NCBI RefSeq assembly: GCF_000276605.1
Contig: NZ_AKJX01000173.1
Span: 1 to 46,765, forward strand
Source of the DNA: Acidovorax sp. CF316
Lineage (GTDB): Bacteria; Pseudomonadota; Gammaproteobacteria; Burkholderiales; Burkholderiaceae_C
DNA length: 46,765 nucleotides
Direction: 5' to 3'
The notes under the pieces are model-generated. The model searched no databases. It was given only the letters and a program-made list of their open reading frames with translations, and was not told where the DNA came from. Each line of letters starts with the position of its first letter. Position 1 is the first letter of the stretch. Of the stretch, positions 19,355 to 27,043 are shown piece by piece. The position numbers and the translations under genes are program-made.

Positions 19355-21898
19355 ATGAAAATCGTTCTCATTGGCCACGGCATGGTCGGCCACAAGTTCC
19401 TCGAAAGCCTGGCCGAGACCGGCATGACCGGCGTCGAAGTCACCGTGCTGTGCGAGGAGCCGCGCCCCGCCTACGACCGGGTGCACCTGTCGGCCTTCTT
19501 CAGCGGTACTTCGGCCGACGAGCTCTCCCTGGTCGAGCCCGGCTTCTTCGAGCGCACCGGCTACACGCTGCGCCTGGCGGCGCGGGCCGCATCGGTGGAC
19601 CGCCGCATCCGCACCGTGACCACGGTGGACGGCGAGGTGCTCCACTACGACAAGCTGGTGCTGGCCACCGGCTCCAACCCCTTCGTGCCCCAGGTGCCGG
19701 GGCGCGACCGCGACCACTGCTTCGTCTACCGCACCATCGAAGACCTGGAGGCCATGCAGGCCTCGGGCGCCAAATCCAAGACCGGCGTGGTCGTGGGTGG
19801 CGGCCTGCTGGGCCTGGAATGCGCCAAGGCCCTGAGCGACATGGGTCTTGAAACCCACGTGGTCGAGTTCGCCCCCCGGCTCATGGCCGTGCAGGTGGAC
19901 GAGGGCGGCGGGCGCGTGCTGCGCGCCAAGATCGAGGAACTGGGCGTGCAGGTGCACACCGGCCGCAACACCCAGGAGATCACCGATGGCGCCCGCGCGC
20001 GCCACCGCATGGTGTTTGCCGACGGCACCTACCTGGAAACCGACATGATCGTGTTCTCCGCCGGCATCCGCCCGCGCGACGAACTGGCGCGCCAGAGCCT
20101 GCTGGCCATCGGCCCGCGCGGTGGCGTGGCCATCGACAGTGCCTGCCGCACCAGCGACCACGATGTCTACGCCATCGGCGAATGCGCCTCGTGGAACGAG
20201 CAGACCTTCGGCCTGGTGGCCCCCGGCTACGACATGGCGCGCGTGGCGGCCCGCCACATCGCGGGCGAGACCGACGCGGCCTTCGTCGGTGCCGACATGA
20301 GCACCAAGCTCAAGCTCATGGGCGTGGACGTGGCCAGCATCGGCGACGCGCATGCGAAAACGCCGCACAGCCGCACCTGCCAGTACGTGGACGAGCGCCG
20401 CCAGGTCTACAAGAAGATCGTCATCAGCGAAGACGGCAAGCAGCTGCTGGGCGCCGTGCTGATCGGCGACGCCACCGAGTACGGCACGCTGCTGCAGATG
20501 GCCCTGAACGGCATCACGCTGCCCGAGGACCCCGAGTTCCTGATCTTCCCGTCCAGCGACGGCAAGGCCAAGCCCGGCCTGGGCGTGGACGCCCTGCCCG
20601 ACACGGCACAGATCTGCTCGTGCAACAACGTCACCAAGGCCGGCATCTGCGAGGCCGTGGGCAACGGTGCCTGCACCATCGCCGAGATGAAGGCCTGCAC
20701 CAAGGCCGGTGCCACCTGCGGCGGCTGCGTGCCCCTGGTCACCCAGGTCATGAAGGCCGAGATGGCGCGCCGCGGCATGGCCGTGAACAACCACATCTGC
20801 GAGCACTTCGCGTACTCGCGCCAGGAGATCTACCACCTGGTGCGCGTGGGCAACATCAGGAGCTTTGGCGAACTGCTGGCCCAGCATGGCAAGGGCATGG
20901 GCTGCGACATCTGCAAGCCCGTGGCGGCCAGCGTGTTCGCCTCGTGCTGGAACGAGTTCGTGCTCAAGAAGGAGCTGGCCGGCCTGCAGGACAGCAATGA
21001 CTACTACCTGGGCAACATCCAGAAGGACGGCACCTACTCGGTGGTGCCGCGCATGCCCGGTGGCGAGGTCACGCCCGACGGCCTGATCGCCGTGGGCCAG
21101 GTGGCCAAGAAGTACGGCCTGTACACCAAGGTCACCGGCGGTGCGCGGGTGGACATGTTCGGTGCGCGCCTGGAGCAGCTGCCCCTGATCTGGGAGGAGC
21201 TGATCACCGCCGGGTTCGAGTCCGGCCATGCCTACGGCAAGTCCCTGCGCACGGTCAAGAGCTGCGTGGGCTCGACCTGGTGCCGCTATGGCGTGGGCGA
21301 CAGCGTGGGCCTGGCCGTGGAGCTGGAGAACCGCTACAAGGGCCTGCGTGCCCCGCACAAGATCAAGTTCGGCGTCTCGGGCTGCACGCGCGAATGCGCC
21401 GAGGCGCAGGGCAAGGACATCGGCGTCATCGCCACCGAAAAGGGCTGGAACCTCTACATCTGCGGCAACGGCGGCATGAAGCCGCGCCACGCCGAGCTGT
21501 TCGCCTCCGACCTGTCCAAGGAAGACCTGGTGCGCATGATCGACCGGGTGCTGATGTTCTACGTGCGCACGGCCGACCGGCTGCAGCGCACCAGCACCTG
21601 GCGCGAGAACCTGGAGGGTGGCCTCGACTACCTCAAGGATGTCTTGCAAAAGGACAGCCTGGGCCTGTGCGCCGAGCTCGAATCGCAGATGCAGCACGTG
21701 GTGGCCACCTACCAGTGCGAGTGGAAGACCGCCGTGACCGATCCCGAGACGCGCAAGCGCTTCCGCTCGTTCGTGAACAGCGACAAGGCCGACGAGAACG
21801 TGCTCTTCGTCGAGGAACGCGGCCAGATCCGCCCCGCACGCGCAGAGGAACGTGGCCAGACCCCTGCGAAAGTGATCCCTATCCGCCAGGCCGCCTGA
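19355..21898 (+). CDS. nirB: NAD(P)H-dependent assimilatory nitrite reductase, large subunit
   Basis: This 847-residue cytoplasmic enzyme reduces nitrite to ammonium with six electrons from NAD(P)H. The FAD/NAD(P)H pyridine-nucleotide oxidoreductase domain occupies ~1-400 (GHGMVGHKFLE, VVVGGGLLGLECAK, VYAIGECA). A BFD-like [2Fe-2S] Cys cluster follows (CSCNNV at ~421, then TCGGC). The nitrite/sulfite reductase domain has siroheme/[4Fe-4S] ligands Cys637, Cys643, Cys677 and Cys681 (KSCVGSTWC and GCTRECAEA). Length is normal for NirB. It is preceded by a sigma-54 promoter and an ANTAR-type leader, and followed by nirD. No siroheme synthase or nitrate reductase gene is nearby. Confidence 0.95.
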   Translation: MKIVLIGHGMVGHKFLESLAETGMTGVEVTVLCEEPRPAYDRVHLSAFFSGTSADELSLVEPGFFERTGYTLRLAARAASVDRRIRTVTTVDGEVLHYDKLVLATGSNPFVPQVPGRDRDHCFVYRTIEDLEAMQASGAKSKTGVVVGGGLLGLECAKALSDMGLETHVVEFAPRLMAVQVDEGGGRVLRAKIEELGVQVHTGRNTQEITDGARARHRMVFADGTYLETDMIVFSAGIRPRDELARQSLLAIGPRGGVAIDSACRTSDHDVYAIGECASWNEQTFGLVAPGYDMARVAARHIAGETDAAFVGADMSTKLKLMGVDVASIGDAHAKTPHSRTCQYVDERRQVYKKIVISEDGKQLLGAVLIGDATEYGTLLQMALNGITLPEDPEFLIFPSSDGKAKPGLGVDALPDTAQICSCNNVTKAGICEAVGNGACTIAEMKACTKAGATCGGCVPLVTQVMKAEMARRGMAVNNHICEHFAYSRQEIYHLVRVGNIRSFGELLAQHGKGMGCDICKPVAASVFASCWNEFVLKKELAGLQDSNDYYLGNIQKDGTYSVVPRMPGGEVTPDGLIAVGQVAKKYGLYTKVTGGARVDMFGARLEQLPLIWEELITAGFESGHAYGKSLRTVKSCVGSTWCRYGVGDSVGLAVELENRYKGLRAPHKIKFGVSGCTRECAEAQGKDIGVIATEKGWNLYICGNGGMKPRHAELFASDLSKEDLVRMIDRVLMFYVRTADRLQRTSTWRENLEGGLDYLKDVLQKDSLGLCAELESQMQHVVATYQCEWKTAVTDPETRKRFRSFVNSDKADENVLFVEERGQIRPARAEERGQTPAKVIPIRQAA

Positions 21899-21907
21899 CA
21901 TGAAGCA

Positions 21908-22011
21908 CCCCCTGAGTCGCTTCGCGCCTTCACCCCTCTCTCGACTCGCTACGCGAGTCGGGAGGGGGACGCCCCCAGCGCGGCGGGGCGGCCCTTGCGC
22001 GGGGGCACTGG
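21908..22011. repeat. Interspersed intergenic repeat (CCCCCTGAGTCGCTTCGCGCC family), copy 1
   Basis: It lies just after the nirB stop and shares long identity with 37043-37123 (CCCCCTGAGTCGCTTCGCGC, then CGGCGGGGCGGCCCTTGC and GGGGGCACTGG). In this copy the central hairpin is enlarged by CGACTCGC/GCGAGTCG arms. Both copies directly follow a stop codon inside a gene run. A role in mRNA stability or partial termination is possible. Confidence 0.65.
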
Positions 22012-22080
22012 TGTCGGCTGCGCCAGTTGCTCGCGCTGCGGGCAACTTGTAGCGCAATGAATCAATAACGGAGAACTCCC

Positions 22081-22440
22081 ATGAGCGCACTTCCCATGAA
22101 CAGCAGCACCGACCCCCTTGCCTGGACCGACATCTGCGCGGTCGACGACATCCTGCCCAGCACCGGCGTCTGCGCCCTGGTGGCCGACCGCCATGTGGCC
22201 GTGTTCCGCACCGGCAGCGACCAGTTCTTCGCCATCGACAACGTGGACCCCAAGTCGGGCGCCAGCGTGCTCTCGCGCGGGCTGATCGGCAACCTGGGCG
22301 AGCGCGTCGTGGTCGCCTCGCCGCTGTACAAGAACCATTTCGACCTGCGCACCGGCGAATGCCTGGAGGCGCCCGAGCATTCGGTGCAGGCGCACGGTGT
22401 GCGCGCCGAGGGCGGGCGCATCAGCGTGGCCGTCGCCTGA
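22081..22440 (+). CDS. nirD: Nitrite reductase small subunit NirD
   Basis: This 119-residue Rieske-fold subunit of assimilatory nitrite reductase spans WTDICAVDDILPSTGVCALV to the C-terminal GVRAEGGRISVAVA. The Rieske Cys/His iron ligands are absent, as is normal for NirD (the region reads LYKNHFDLRTGECLE), so it binds no cluster and stabilises NirB. Start ATG 22081 follows GGAGA. It lies 182 bp after nirB with a dispersed repeat in the gap, and 61 bp before the NasR-type gene. Confidence 0.93.
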   Translation: MSALPMNSSTDPLAWTDICAVDDILPSTGVCALVADRHVAVFRTGSDQFFAIDNVDPKSGASVLSRGLIGNLGERVVVASPLYKNHFDLRTGECLEAPEHSVQAHGVRAEGGRISVAVA

Positions 22441-22501
22441 ATGCCCTGGGCGGTGTCCGGCGGGGTTAGCATCTGCGTATCCTGAATCCCGGAGTCACCG
22501 C

Positions 22502-23815
22502 ATGCCCGATCTGGCCGCCGCGCCCCTGTCCGTTTCCAGCCTCGTGCTGCGCTCGCGCCAGCTCGAGATCGATGCGGTGCGCCACCTTGCCAGCCGGGCC
22601 GCGCTGGTCGACGTGGTCGGGCAACTGATCGAGGGGCTGCAGCGCGAGCGCGGCGCTTCGGGCGTCTACCTGGCCTCCAAGGCCCAGCGTTTTGCCGACC
22701 TGCGGGGTCGCATCGTGCAGGAGGTCGTGGCGCTGGAGGCCCAGCTGCGCGGAGAATTCGCCCAGCATGTCGAGCCTGCGCAGGGCGCCACAGCCAAGGC
22801 CCTGTCGCTGATGGCCTGGGCGCTGCTGGGCCTCGATGCGCTACCCGCCTTGCGCAGCCAGATCGACAAGCAGGCGATGACCGCCCACGATTCGATTGCC
22901 GCGTTCAGCCACCTGATCGCCGGGCTGGTCGAGCTGGTCTTCCACGTGGCCGATGCGGCCGGGCTGCCCAGCGTCTCGCGCCAGCTCGTGGCCCTGGTGC
23001 ACCTGGTACAGGCGCAGGAAGAGGCGGGGCAGGAGCGGGCCATGGGCGCGCTGCTGTTCGCCTCGGGCCAGGGCAGCGACGCCCACCAGCAGCGCGTGCT
23101 GCACCTGATCGATGCCCAGGAGCGCAGCCTGCGCGCCTTTGCCGAGTTTGCCGATGTGGCGCTGCGCACCCGCTGGGAGCAGCAGCAACTGGCCCCCGGC
23201 ATGGCCCAGCTGGAGCGGCTGCGGCGCACGCTGTGCGTGGTGCGGCCGGGTGCGGCGCTGGACAGCAACCTCAGCGACGCCTGGTTCGATGTGTGCACCG
23301 AGCGCATCACGGCCCTGTGGCAGTTGCAGGTGGACCTGGTGCAGCGCCTGCGCGAGGACTGCGCCGCGCACATCGTGCAGGCCCAGCAGGACCTGCAGGA
23401 CTCCAAGGGCCTGTTGCGCGGCCTGCGCGACAACCCGCCGCAGCGCACGCACGCGGTGGACCGCTTCTTCGACATCGCCATCGCGCCGACGGCGGTGGAG
23501 CAGTCGGCAGCGGGAGCGCAGGGGGCCGAATCGGCATCGCTGCTGGAGCTGCTGCAGGCCCAGTCGGCGCGCATGGCCAGCATGGAAGCCGAGCTCGAAG
23601 CGGCGCGCCGCACGCTCAACGAGCGCAAGGTGATCGAGCGCGCCAAGGGCGTGCTGATGGCCCGCCTGGGCATGAACGAGGAAGTCGCCTTCCGCGTGCT
23701 GCAAAAGACCTCGATGGACCAGAACCGCCGCCTGCTCGATGTGGCCGAGGCCACGCTGTCCCTGCCGGACCTGGCTTTCGCCCACCCCGACCGCAAGGGC
23801 GACAAATCCAGCTGA
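22502..23815 (+). CDS. nasR: NIT-ANTAR nitrate/nitrite-sensing transcription antiterminator (NasR-type)
   Basis: This is a 437-residue soluble regulator. Most of the N-terminal ~330 residues fit the all-helical NIT domain that senses nitrate/nitrite (QLIEGLQRERGASGVYL at ~40-56 is its signature start). The C-terminal ~65 residues are an ANTAR RNA-binding domain (ERKVIERAKGVLMARLGMNEE, then AFRVLQKTSMDQNRR). ATG 22502 is preceded by GGAG. In Klebsiella, NasR binds a leader RNA to prevent termination in the nasF leader. Here matching dual-hexaloop RNAs precede nirB and the FNT gene, so this protein probably controls both. The gene lies between its two predicted targets. Confidence 0.9.
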   Translation: MPDLAAAPLSVSSLVLRSRQLEIDAVRHLASRAALVDVVGQLIEGLQRERGASGVYLASKAQRFADLRGRIVQEVVALEAQLRGEFAQHVEPAQGATAKALSLMAWALLGLDALPALRSQIDKQAMTAHDSIAAFSHLIAGLVELVFHVADAAGLPSVSRQLVALVHLVQAQEEAGQERAMGALLFASGQGSDAHQQRVLHLIDAQERSLRAFAEFADVALRTRWEQQQLAPGMAQLERLRRTLCVVRPGAALDSNLSDAWFDVCTERITALWQLQVDLVQRLREDCAAHIVQAQQDLQDSKGLLRGLRDNPPQRTHAVDRFFDIAIAPTAVEQSAAGAQGAESASLLELLQAQSARMASMEAELEAARRTLNERKVIERAKGVLMARLGMNEEVAFRVLQKTSMDQNRRLLDVAEATLSLPDLAFAHPDRKGDKSS

Positions 23816-23823
23816 TCCATGGT

Positions 23824-23839
23824 GGTGCTTGACTGCACC
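23824..23839. promoter_or_regulatory. Inverted repeat upstream of FNT promoter (possible activator site)
   Basis: A perfect dyad GGTGC-N6-GCACC is centred ~115 bp before the predicted start, a usual enhancer distance for a sigma-54 activator. The half-sites are everted relative to the enteric NtrC consensus (GCACC-N5-GGTGC), so it is not a clean NtrC box. Confidence 0.3.
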
Positions 23840-23919
23840 GCCGTGAAGCCATTCCTGCTCCGCAGGCGCCGCGCATGCACGGAATGCGGGACGCAAGCCA
23901 CCCTGAACGGCCCCAATGA

Positions 23920-23935
23920 GGGTACGGAAATTGCA
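23920..23935 (+). promoter_or_regulatory. Sigma-54 (-24/-12) promoter for FNT gene
   Basis: GGGTACG-N4-TTGCA matches TGGCACG-N4-TTGCA with two differences and keeps the exact 10-bp GG-to-GC spacing. The predicted start is near 23946, the first base of hairpin P1 in the leader. It is somewhat weaker than the nirB promoter. Confidence 0.6.
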
Positions 23936-23945
23936 TGGAGTGCAT

Positions 23946-24039
23946 TGGATGGCGGGCTAACGGCGGCCTGCCATCCACCGCCTGCGGTTCACCCGCAGGT
24001 CCAGGAATCGCGCATCCGAGGATAACGGCGTCCATTGCG
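23946..24039 (+). promoter_or_regulatory. Predicted ANTAR-responsive leader RNA upstream of FNT channel gene
   Basis: Hairpin P1 pairs GGATGGCGGGCT (23947-23958) with GGCCTGCCATCC (23965-23976): 12 bp including two G.U, loop AACGGC. Hairpin P2 pairs GGAT (24020-24023) with GTCC (24030-24033), loop AACGGC again, with a possible lower helix CGCA (24011-24014) / TGCG (24036-24039). Both loops have A1 and G4 and a U.G closing pair, as in the nirB leader. The P2 loop and 3' arm are also the 5' arm of the terminator (24024-24081), so P2 and the terminator exclude each other. That is the expected ANTAR antitermination geometry. A further 7-bp hairpin sits in the linker (23981-23999). Confidence 0.8.
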
Positions 24040-24081
24040 TTCCCCATCTGCATGGGGGCGCAGCGGACGCCGTTTTCTTTT
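24024..24081 (+). terminator. Leader intrinsic terminator competing with ANTAR hairpin P2
   Basis: Arms AACGGCGTCC (24024-24033) and GGACGCCGTT (24065-24074) are perfect. They are extended inside by TGCG/CGCA and CCCCAT/ATGGGG with a CTGC loop, then followed by TTCTTTTC. It stands 75 bp before the FNT start, in the leader rather than at a gene end, so it is an attenuator. Confidence 0.85.
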
Positions 24082-24155
24082 CCTCCTTTTCTTGCGCGCT
24101 TCCCTGGGTGGACCCCTGGGGCGCATGTCAGTCTTCCCGTCCCAAAGGAATTTCA

Positions 24156-24968
24156 ATGGCCTACCTCGCCCCCGCCGAGTTCGTGACCAAGATGGTCGAT
24201 TCCGGTGAATCCAAGCTCCTGATGTCCACCCGCGACACGCTGATCCGCTCCTTCATGGCCGGTGCCATGCTGGCACTGGGCGCCGCCTTCGCCGTCACCG
24301 TCACGGTGAACACCGGCAACGCGCTGCTGGGCGCGCTGCTCTTTCCGGGCTGCTTCATCCTGCTGTACCTGCTGGGGTATGACCTGCTGACCGGTGTCTT
24401 CACCCTGGCCCCGCTGGCCGTGCTCGACAAGCGTCCTGGTGCCACCTGGGGTGGCGTCTTTCGCAACTGGACGCTGGTGTTCTGCGGCAACTTCGCCGGT
24501 GCCTTCATGGTGGCGGTGTTCATGGCCATCATCTTCACCTTCGGGTTCAGCGAGGCGCCCAACGCCGTCGGCGTAAAGATCGGCCACATCGGAGAGGGCC
24601 GCACGGTGGGTTACTCCGCACACGGCGCCGCTGGCATGCTGACCCTGTTCGTCCGCGGCGTGATGTGCAACTGGATGGTGTCCACCGGCGTGGTGGCGGC
24701 CATGATGTCCACATCGGTGTCGGGCAAGGCCATCGGCATGTGGATTCCCATCGCCCTGTTCTTCTACATGGGTTTCGAGCACAGCATCGTCAACATGTTC
24801 CTGTTCCCTTCGGGCCTGCTGCTGGGTGGCAACTTCACGGTCATGGACTACCTGGTCTGGAATGAAATCCCCACCGTGATCGGCAACCTGGTGGGCGGCC
24901 TGACCTTCGTCGGCGCGATGCTGTACTCCACGCACTACAAGACCGCCCCCAAGCGCAAGATCGCCTAA
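24156..24968 (+). CDS. Formate/nitrite transporter (FNT) family channel, probable nitrite uptake
   Basis: This 270-residue inner-membrane protein has six predicted TM segments of the FocA/NirC family. Hallmarks visible are FMAGAMLALGAAFAV, GNFAGAFMVAVF, the LFVRGVMCNWMV segment and the pore-His motif FEHSIVNMF (His ~209 in this numbering). ATG 24156 follows AAAGGAA; the upstream in-frame extension runs through the leader and is rejected. Location directly after nirBD and nasR, behind an ANTAR-type attenuator, argues for nitrite import (NirC-like) rather than formate. It is followed by a kinase/phosphatase gene on the same strand. Confidence 0.9.
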   Translation: MAYLAPAEFVTKMVDSGESKLLMSTRDTLIRSFMAGAMLALGAAFAVTVTVNTGNALLGALLFPGCFILLYLLGYDLLTGVFTLAPLAVLDKRPGATWGGVFRNWTLVFCGNFAGAFMVAVFMAIIFTFGFSEAPNAVGVKIGHIGEGRTVGYSAHGAAGMLTLFVRGVMCNWMVSTGVVAAMMSTSVSGKAIGMWIPIALFFYMGFEHSIVNMFLFPSGLLLGGNFTVMDYLVWNEIPTVIGNLVGGLTFVGAMLYSTHYKTAPKRKIA

Positions 24969-25022
24969 AGACGAGGCTGAACGGGTCCCTCACGCGCCGC
25001 GCACCCTGCTTTGGGCGGTCTC

Positions 25023-25072
25023 GGCGCAAGCAAATGCTCGCCATAGCACGGGCTATGGCTGCGCTTTGCGCC
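25023..25072. repeat. Hairpin repeat with GCCATAGC/GCTATGGC arms
   Basis: Inner arms GCCATAGC (25040-25047) and GCTATGGC (25052-25059) are nested within outer arms GGCGCAA (25023-25029) and TTGCGCC (25066-25072). The nested palindrome fills the middle of the 178-bp FNT-kinase gap. It may be a dispersed repeat or a transcript-end structure. No T tract is present. Confidence 0.5.
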
Positions 25073-25146
25073 TAGCATCCCATCCCAAATCAGGGCACGC
25101 GCCATCGTGAAGACCCATTCATCCTCGCCTTCCTGCCTGCCTCCCT

Positions 25147-26892
25147 ATGAGCGACAGCAATAGCTTGAACGTCACGCTCGGCCAGCATTCCGAGGCCGGT
25201 CACAAGGGGGTCAACCAGGACTTCCACGGCGCCATGCTGCCCGTGGGGCCGCAGCGCGGCACCAAGGGCATCGTGGTGGCGCTGGCCGACGGCATAGGCT
25301 CCAGCGCGGTGAGCCAGGAGGCCAGCGCGGCAGCGGTGCGTGGCTTCCTGGACGACTACTACGCCACCTCCGAGGCCTGGTCGGTGCGCCGCTCGGCCCA
25401 GCGCGTGCTGGGCGCCACCAATGCCTGGCTGCACGCGCAGACCATGCGCAGCCATGCGCGCTTCGATAAGGACCGCGGCTACGTCACCACCTTCAGCGCC
25501 TTGATCCTCAAGGGCCGCGAGGTGCACCTGCTGCACGTGGGCGATGCGCGCATCTACCGCGTGCACGCCACGGCCCTGGAGCAACTTACCGAGGACCACC
25601 GTGTGCACCTGTCCTCGGTCGAGTCCTTCCTGGGCCGGGCCCTGGGCATGGGCCCGAATGTGGAGATCGACTACCGCAGCCTGCCGGCCGAGGTGGGCGA
25701 TGTCTACCTGCTGGCCACCGACGGGGCGTACACGCACCTGGATGTGGCGGCCGTGCAGGCTGCCATCGCGCACGCTGCGGGCGACCTGGACGTGGCCGCG
25801 CGGGCGCTGGTGGCCGCTGCCCGGGCGCGCGGCGCCACCGATGACCTGACACTGCAGTTGCTGCGCATCGATGCGCTGCCCGAGAACCGGGCCCTGGCCA
25901 GCCTGCCGGCTGCGCGCGAGGGGCTGGCCTTGCCGCCGCCGCTGGCGCCGCGCATGCAGTTCGAGGGCTACACCATCGTGCGTGAGCTGCATGCGAGTTC
26001 GCGCAGCCACGTGCACCTGGCCGTGGACGACGCCACGGGCCAGCAGGTGGCGCTCAAGACCCCGTCGGTGGAGCTGGCCGCCGAGAAGGACTACCTGGAC
26101 CGCTTTGTGCTCGAGGAATGGGTGGCGCGGCGCATCCACAGCCCGCATGTGCTGCGCGCCGCGGGCGGCGAGCGGCCGCGCCAGCATGTCTATGTGGCCA
26201 TGGAATTCGTGGAAGGCCAGACCCTGGGCCAATGGATGACCGACCACCCCCAGCCCGGCCTGGACGCCGTGCGCAGCCTGGTCGCACAGATCGGCAAGGG
26301 GCTGCAGGCCTTCCATGCGCGCGAAATGCTGCACCAGGACCTCCGACCCGAGAACCTGCTGGTCGACCGCGGCGGCACGGTGAAGCTCATCGATTTCGGG
26401 TCGGTGCACGTGGCGGGCCTTGCCGAGGGGACGGGCGCTGCGCGCGCGGATGCCATTGCCGGCACGCTGCAGTACACCGCGCCCGAGTACTTCGTGGGCG
26501 GCGAGGGCGATGCCCGGGCGGATTTGTTCTCGCTGGCGGTGCTGACGTACCAGATGCTCACCGGCCAACTGCCTTACGGCCTGCAGGTGGTGCGCCTGCG
26601 TTCACCGGCGGAGCTCAAGCAGCTGCGCTATGTGCCCGTGCGCCACCTGCGGCCCGAATTGCCGGCCTGGCTCGATGGGGTGCTGCACAAGGCCCTGCAG
26701 CCGCAGCCGCTCAAACGCCAGGAGGCGGTCTCGGAATTCCTGCACGACCTGGAGGCGCCGGGTGCACAATTCCAGCGTCTGCGTGCGCCACCGCTGGTGG
26801 AGCGCAATCCGGTGCTGTTCTGGCAGGCCGTGTCGTGCCTGCTGGGGCTGGCGGTGTTGGTGCTGTTGGGAATGCGCGCGTACGGAAATTGA
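25147..26892 (+). CDS. Bifunctional PP2C-type phosphatase / Ser-Thr protein kinase, membrane-anchored
   Basis: This is a 581-residue fusion. Residues ~1-245 form a PP2C phosphatase with metal-binding Asp motifs (HKGVNQDF, ALADGIGSS, GDARIYR, ATDGAYTHL, ATDDLTLQL). Residues ~275-540 form a Hanks-type kinase with the ATP-site Lys in QQVALK, catalytic HQDLRPEN (HQD replacing HRD), DFGS and APEY. A single C-terminal TM helix (AVSCLLGLAVLVLLGM) anchors it, with the catalytic parts in the cytoplasm. Similar chimeras are known beside nitrate/nitrite transporters in proteobacteria, but their targets are not established as far as I know. By position it may modify the FNT channel or nitrogen regulators. 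Confidence 0.88.
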   Translation: MSDSNSLNVTLGQHSEAGHKGVNQDFHGAMLPVGPQRGTKGIVVALADGIGSSAVSQEASAAAVRGFLDDYYATSEAWSVRRSAQRVLGATNAWLHAQTMRSHARFDKDRGYVTTFSALILKGREVHLLHVGDARIYRVHATALEQLTEDHRVHLSSVESFLGRALGMGPNVEIDYRSLPAEVGDVYLLATDGAYTHLDVAAVQAAIAHAAGDLDVAARALVAAARARGATDDLTLQLLRIDALPENRALASLPAAREGLALPPPLAPRMQFEGYTIVRELHASSRSHVHLAVDDATGQQVALKTPSVELAAEKDYLDRFVLEEWVARRIHSPHVLRAAGGERPRQHVYVAMEFVEGQTLGQWMTDHPQPGLDAVRSLVAQIGKGLQAFHAREMLHQDLRPENLLVDRGGTVKLIDFGSVHVAGLAEGTGAARADAIAGTLQYTAPEYFVGGEGDARADLFSLAVLTYQMLTGQLPYGLQVVRLRSPAELKQLRYVPVRHLRPELPAWLDGVLHKALQPQPLKRQEAVSEFLHDLEAPGAQFQRLRAPPLVERNPVLFWQAVSCLLGLAVLVLLGMRAYGN

Positions 26893-26997
26893 AGGAACCC
26901 TTGCGGTTCGGCGCGTGAGATAAGCGGGGGCAAAGCCCTGATGGGATAAGGCCTTTGCCGGACTGGGGCAAAAGGGAGGGGCAAAGTGCACGCACGG

Positions 26998-27027
26998 GTG
27001 GAGCGCGGCCGCCAGGCCGCGCTCCAC
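26998..27027. terminator. Strong hairpin between convergent kinase and hsp20 genes
   Basis: Perfect 13-bp arms GTGGAGCGCGGCC / GGCCGCGCTCCAC with a GCCA loop lie 17 bp beyond the hsp20 stop. There is no T tract on either strand, but the convergent position suggests a bidirectional end-of-transcript structure. Confidence 0.5.
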
Positions 27028-27043
27028 TGCGCCGTGTATCGAC

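Noticed and set aside
19193..22090. A 965-codon open frame antisense to nirB
   Set aside because: It is the third-position GC shadow of nirB; the translation is low-complexity (His/Ala/Gly/Val rich) with no recognisable domain, while nirB is unambiguous on the other strand.
23824..23839. Reading the dyad as a canonical NtrC box
   Set aside because: The half-sites face the wrong way relative to GCACC-N5-GGTGC; only a generic inverted repeat can be claimed.
23906..23911. A third AACGGC copy near the ANTAR leader
   Set aside because: It lies upstream of the predicted sigma-54 start and has no good closing stem, so it would not be in the transcript.
23981..23999. Linker hairpin CCTGCGG/CCGCAGG as an ANTAR hexaloop
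   Set aside because: The loop is five bases (TTCAC) without A1/G4; it is kept only as a linker structure.
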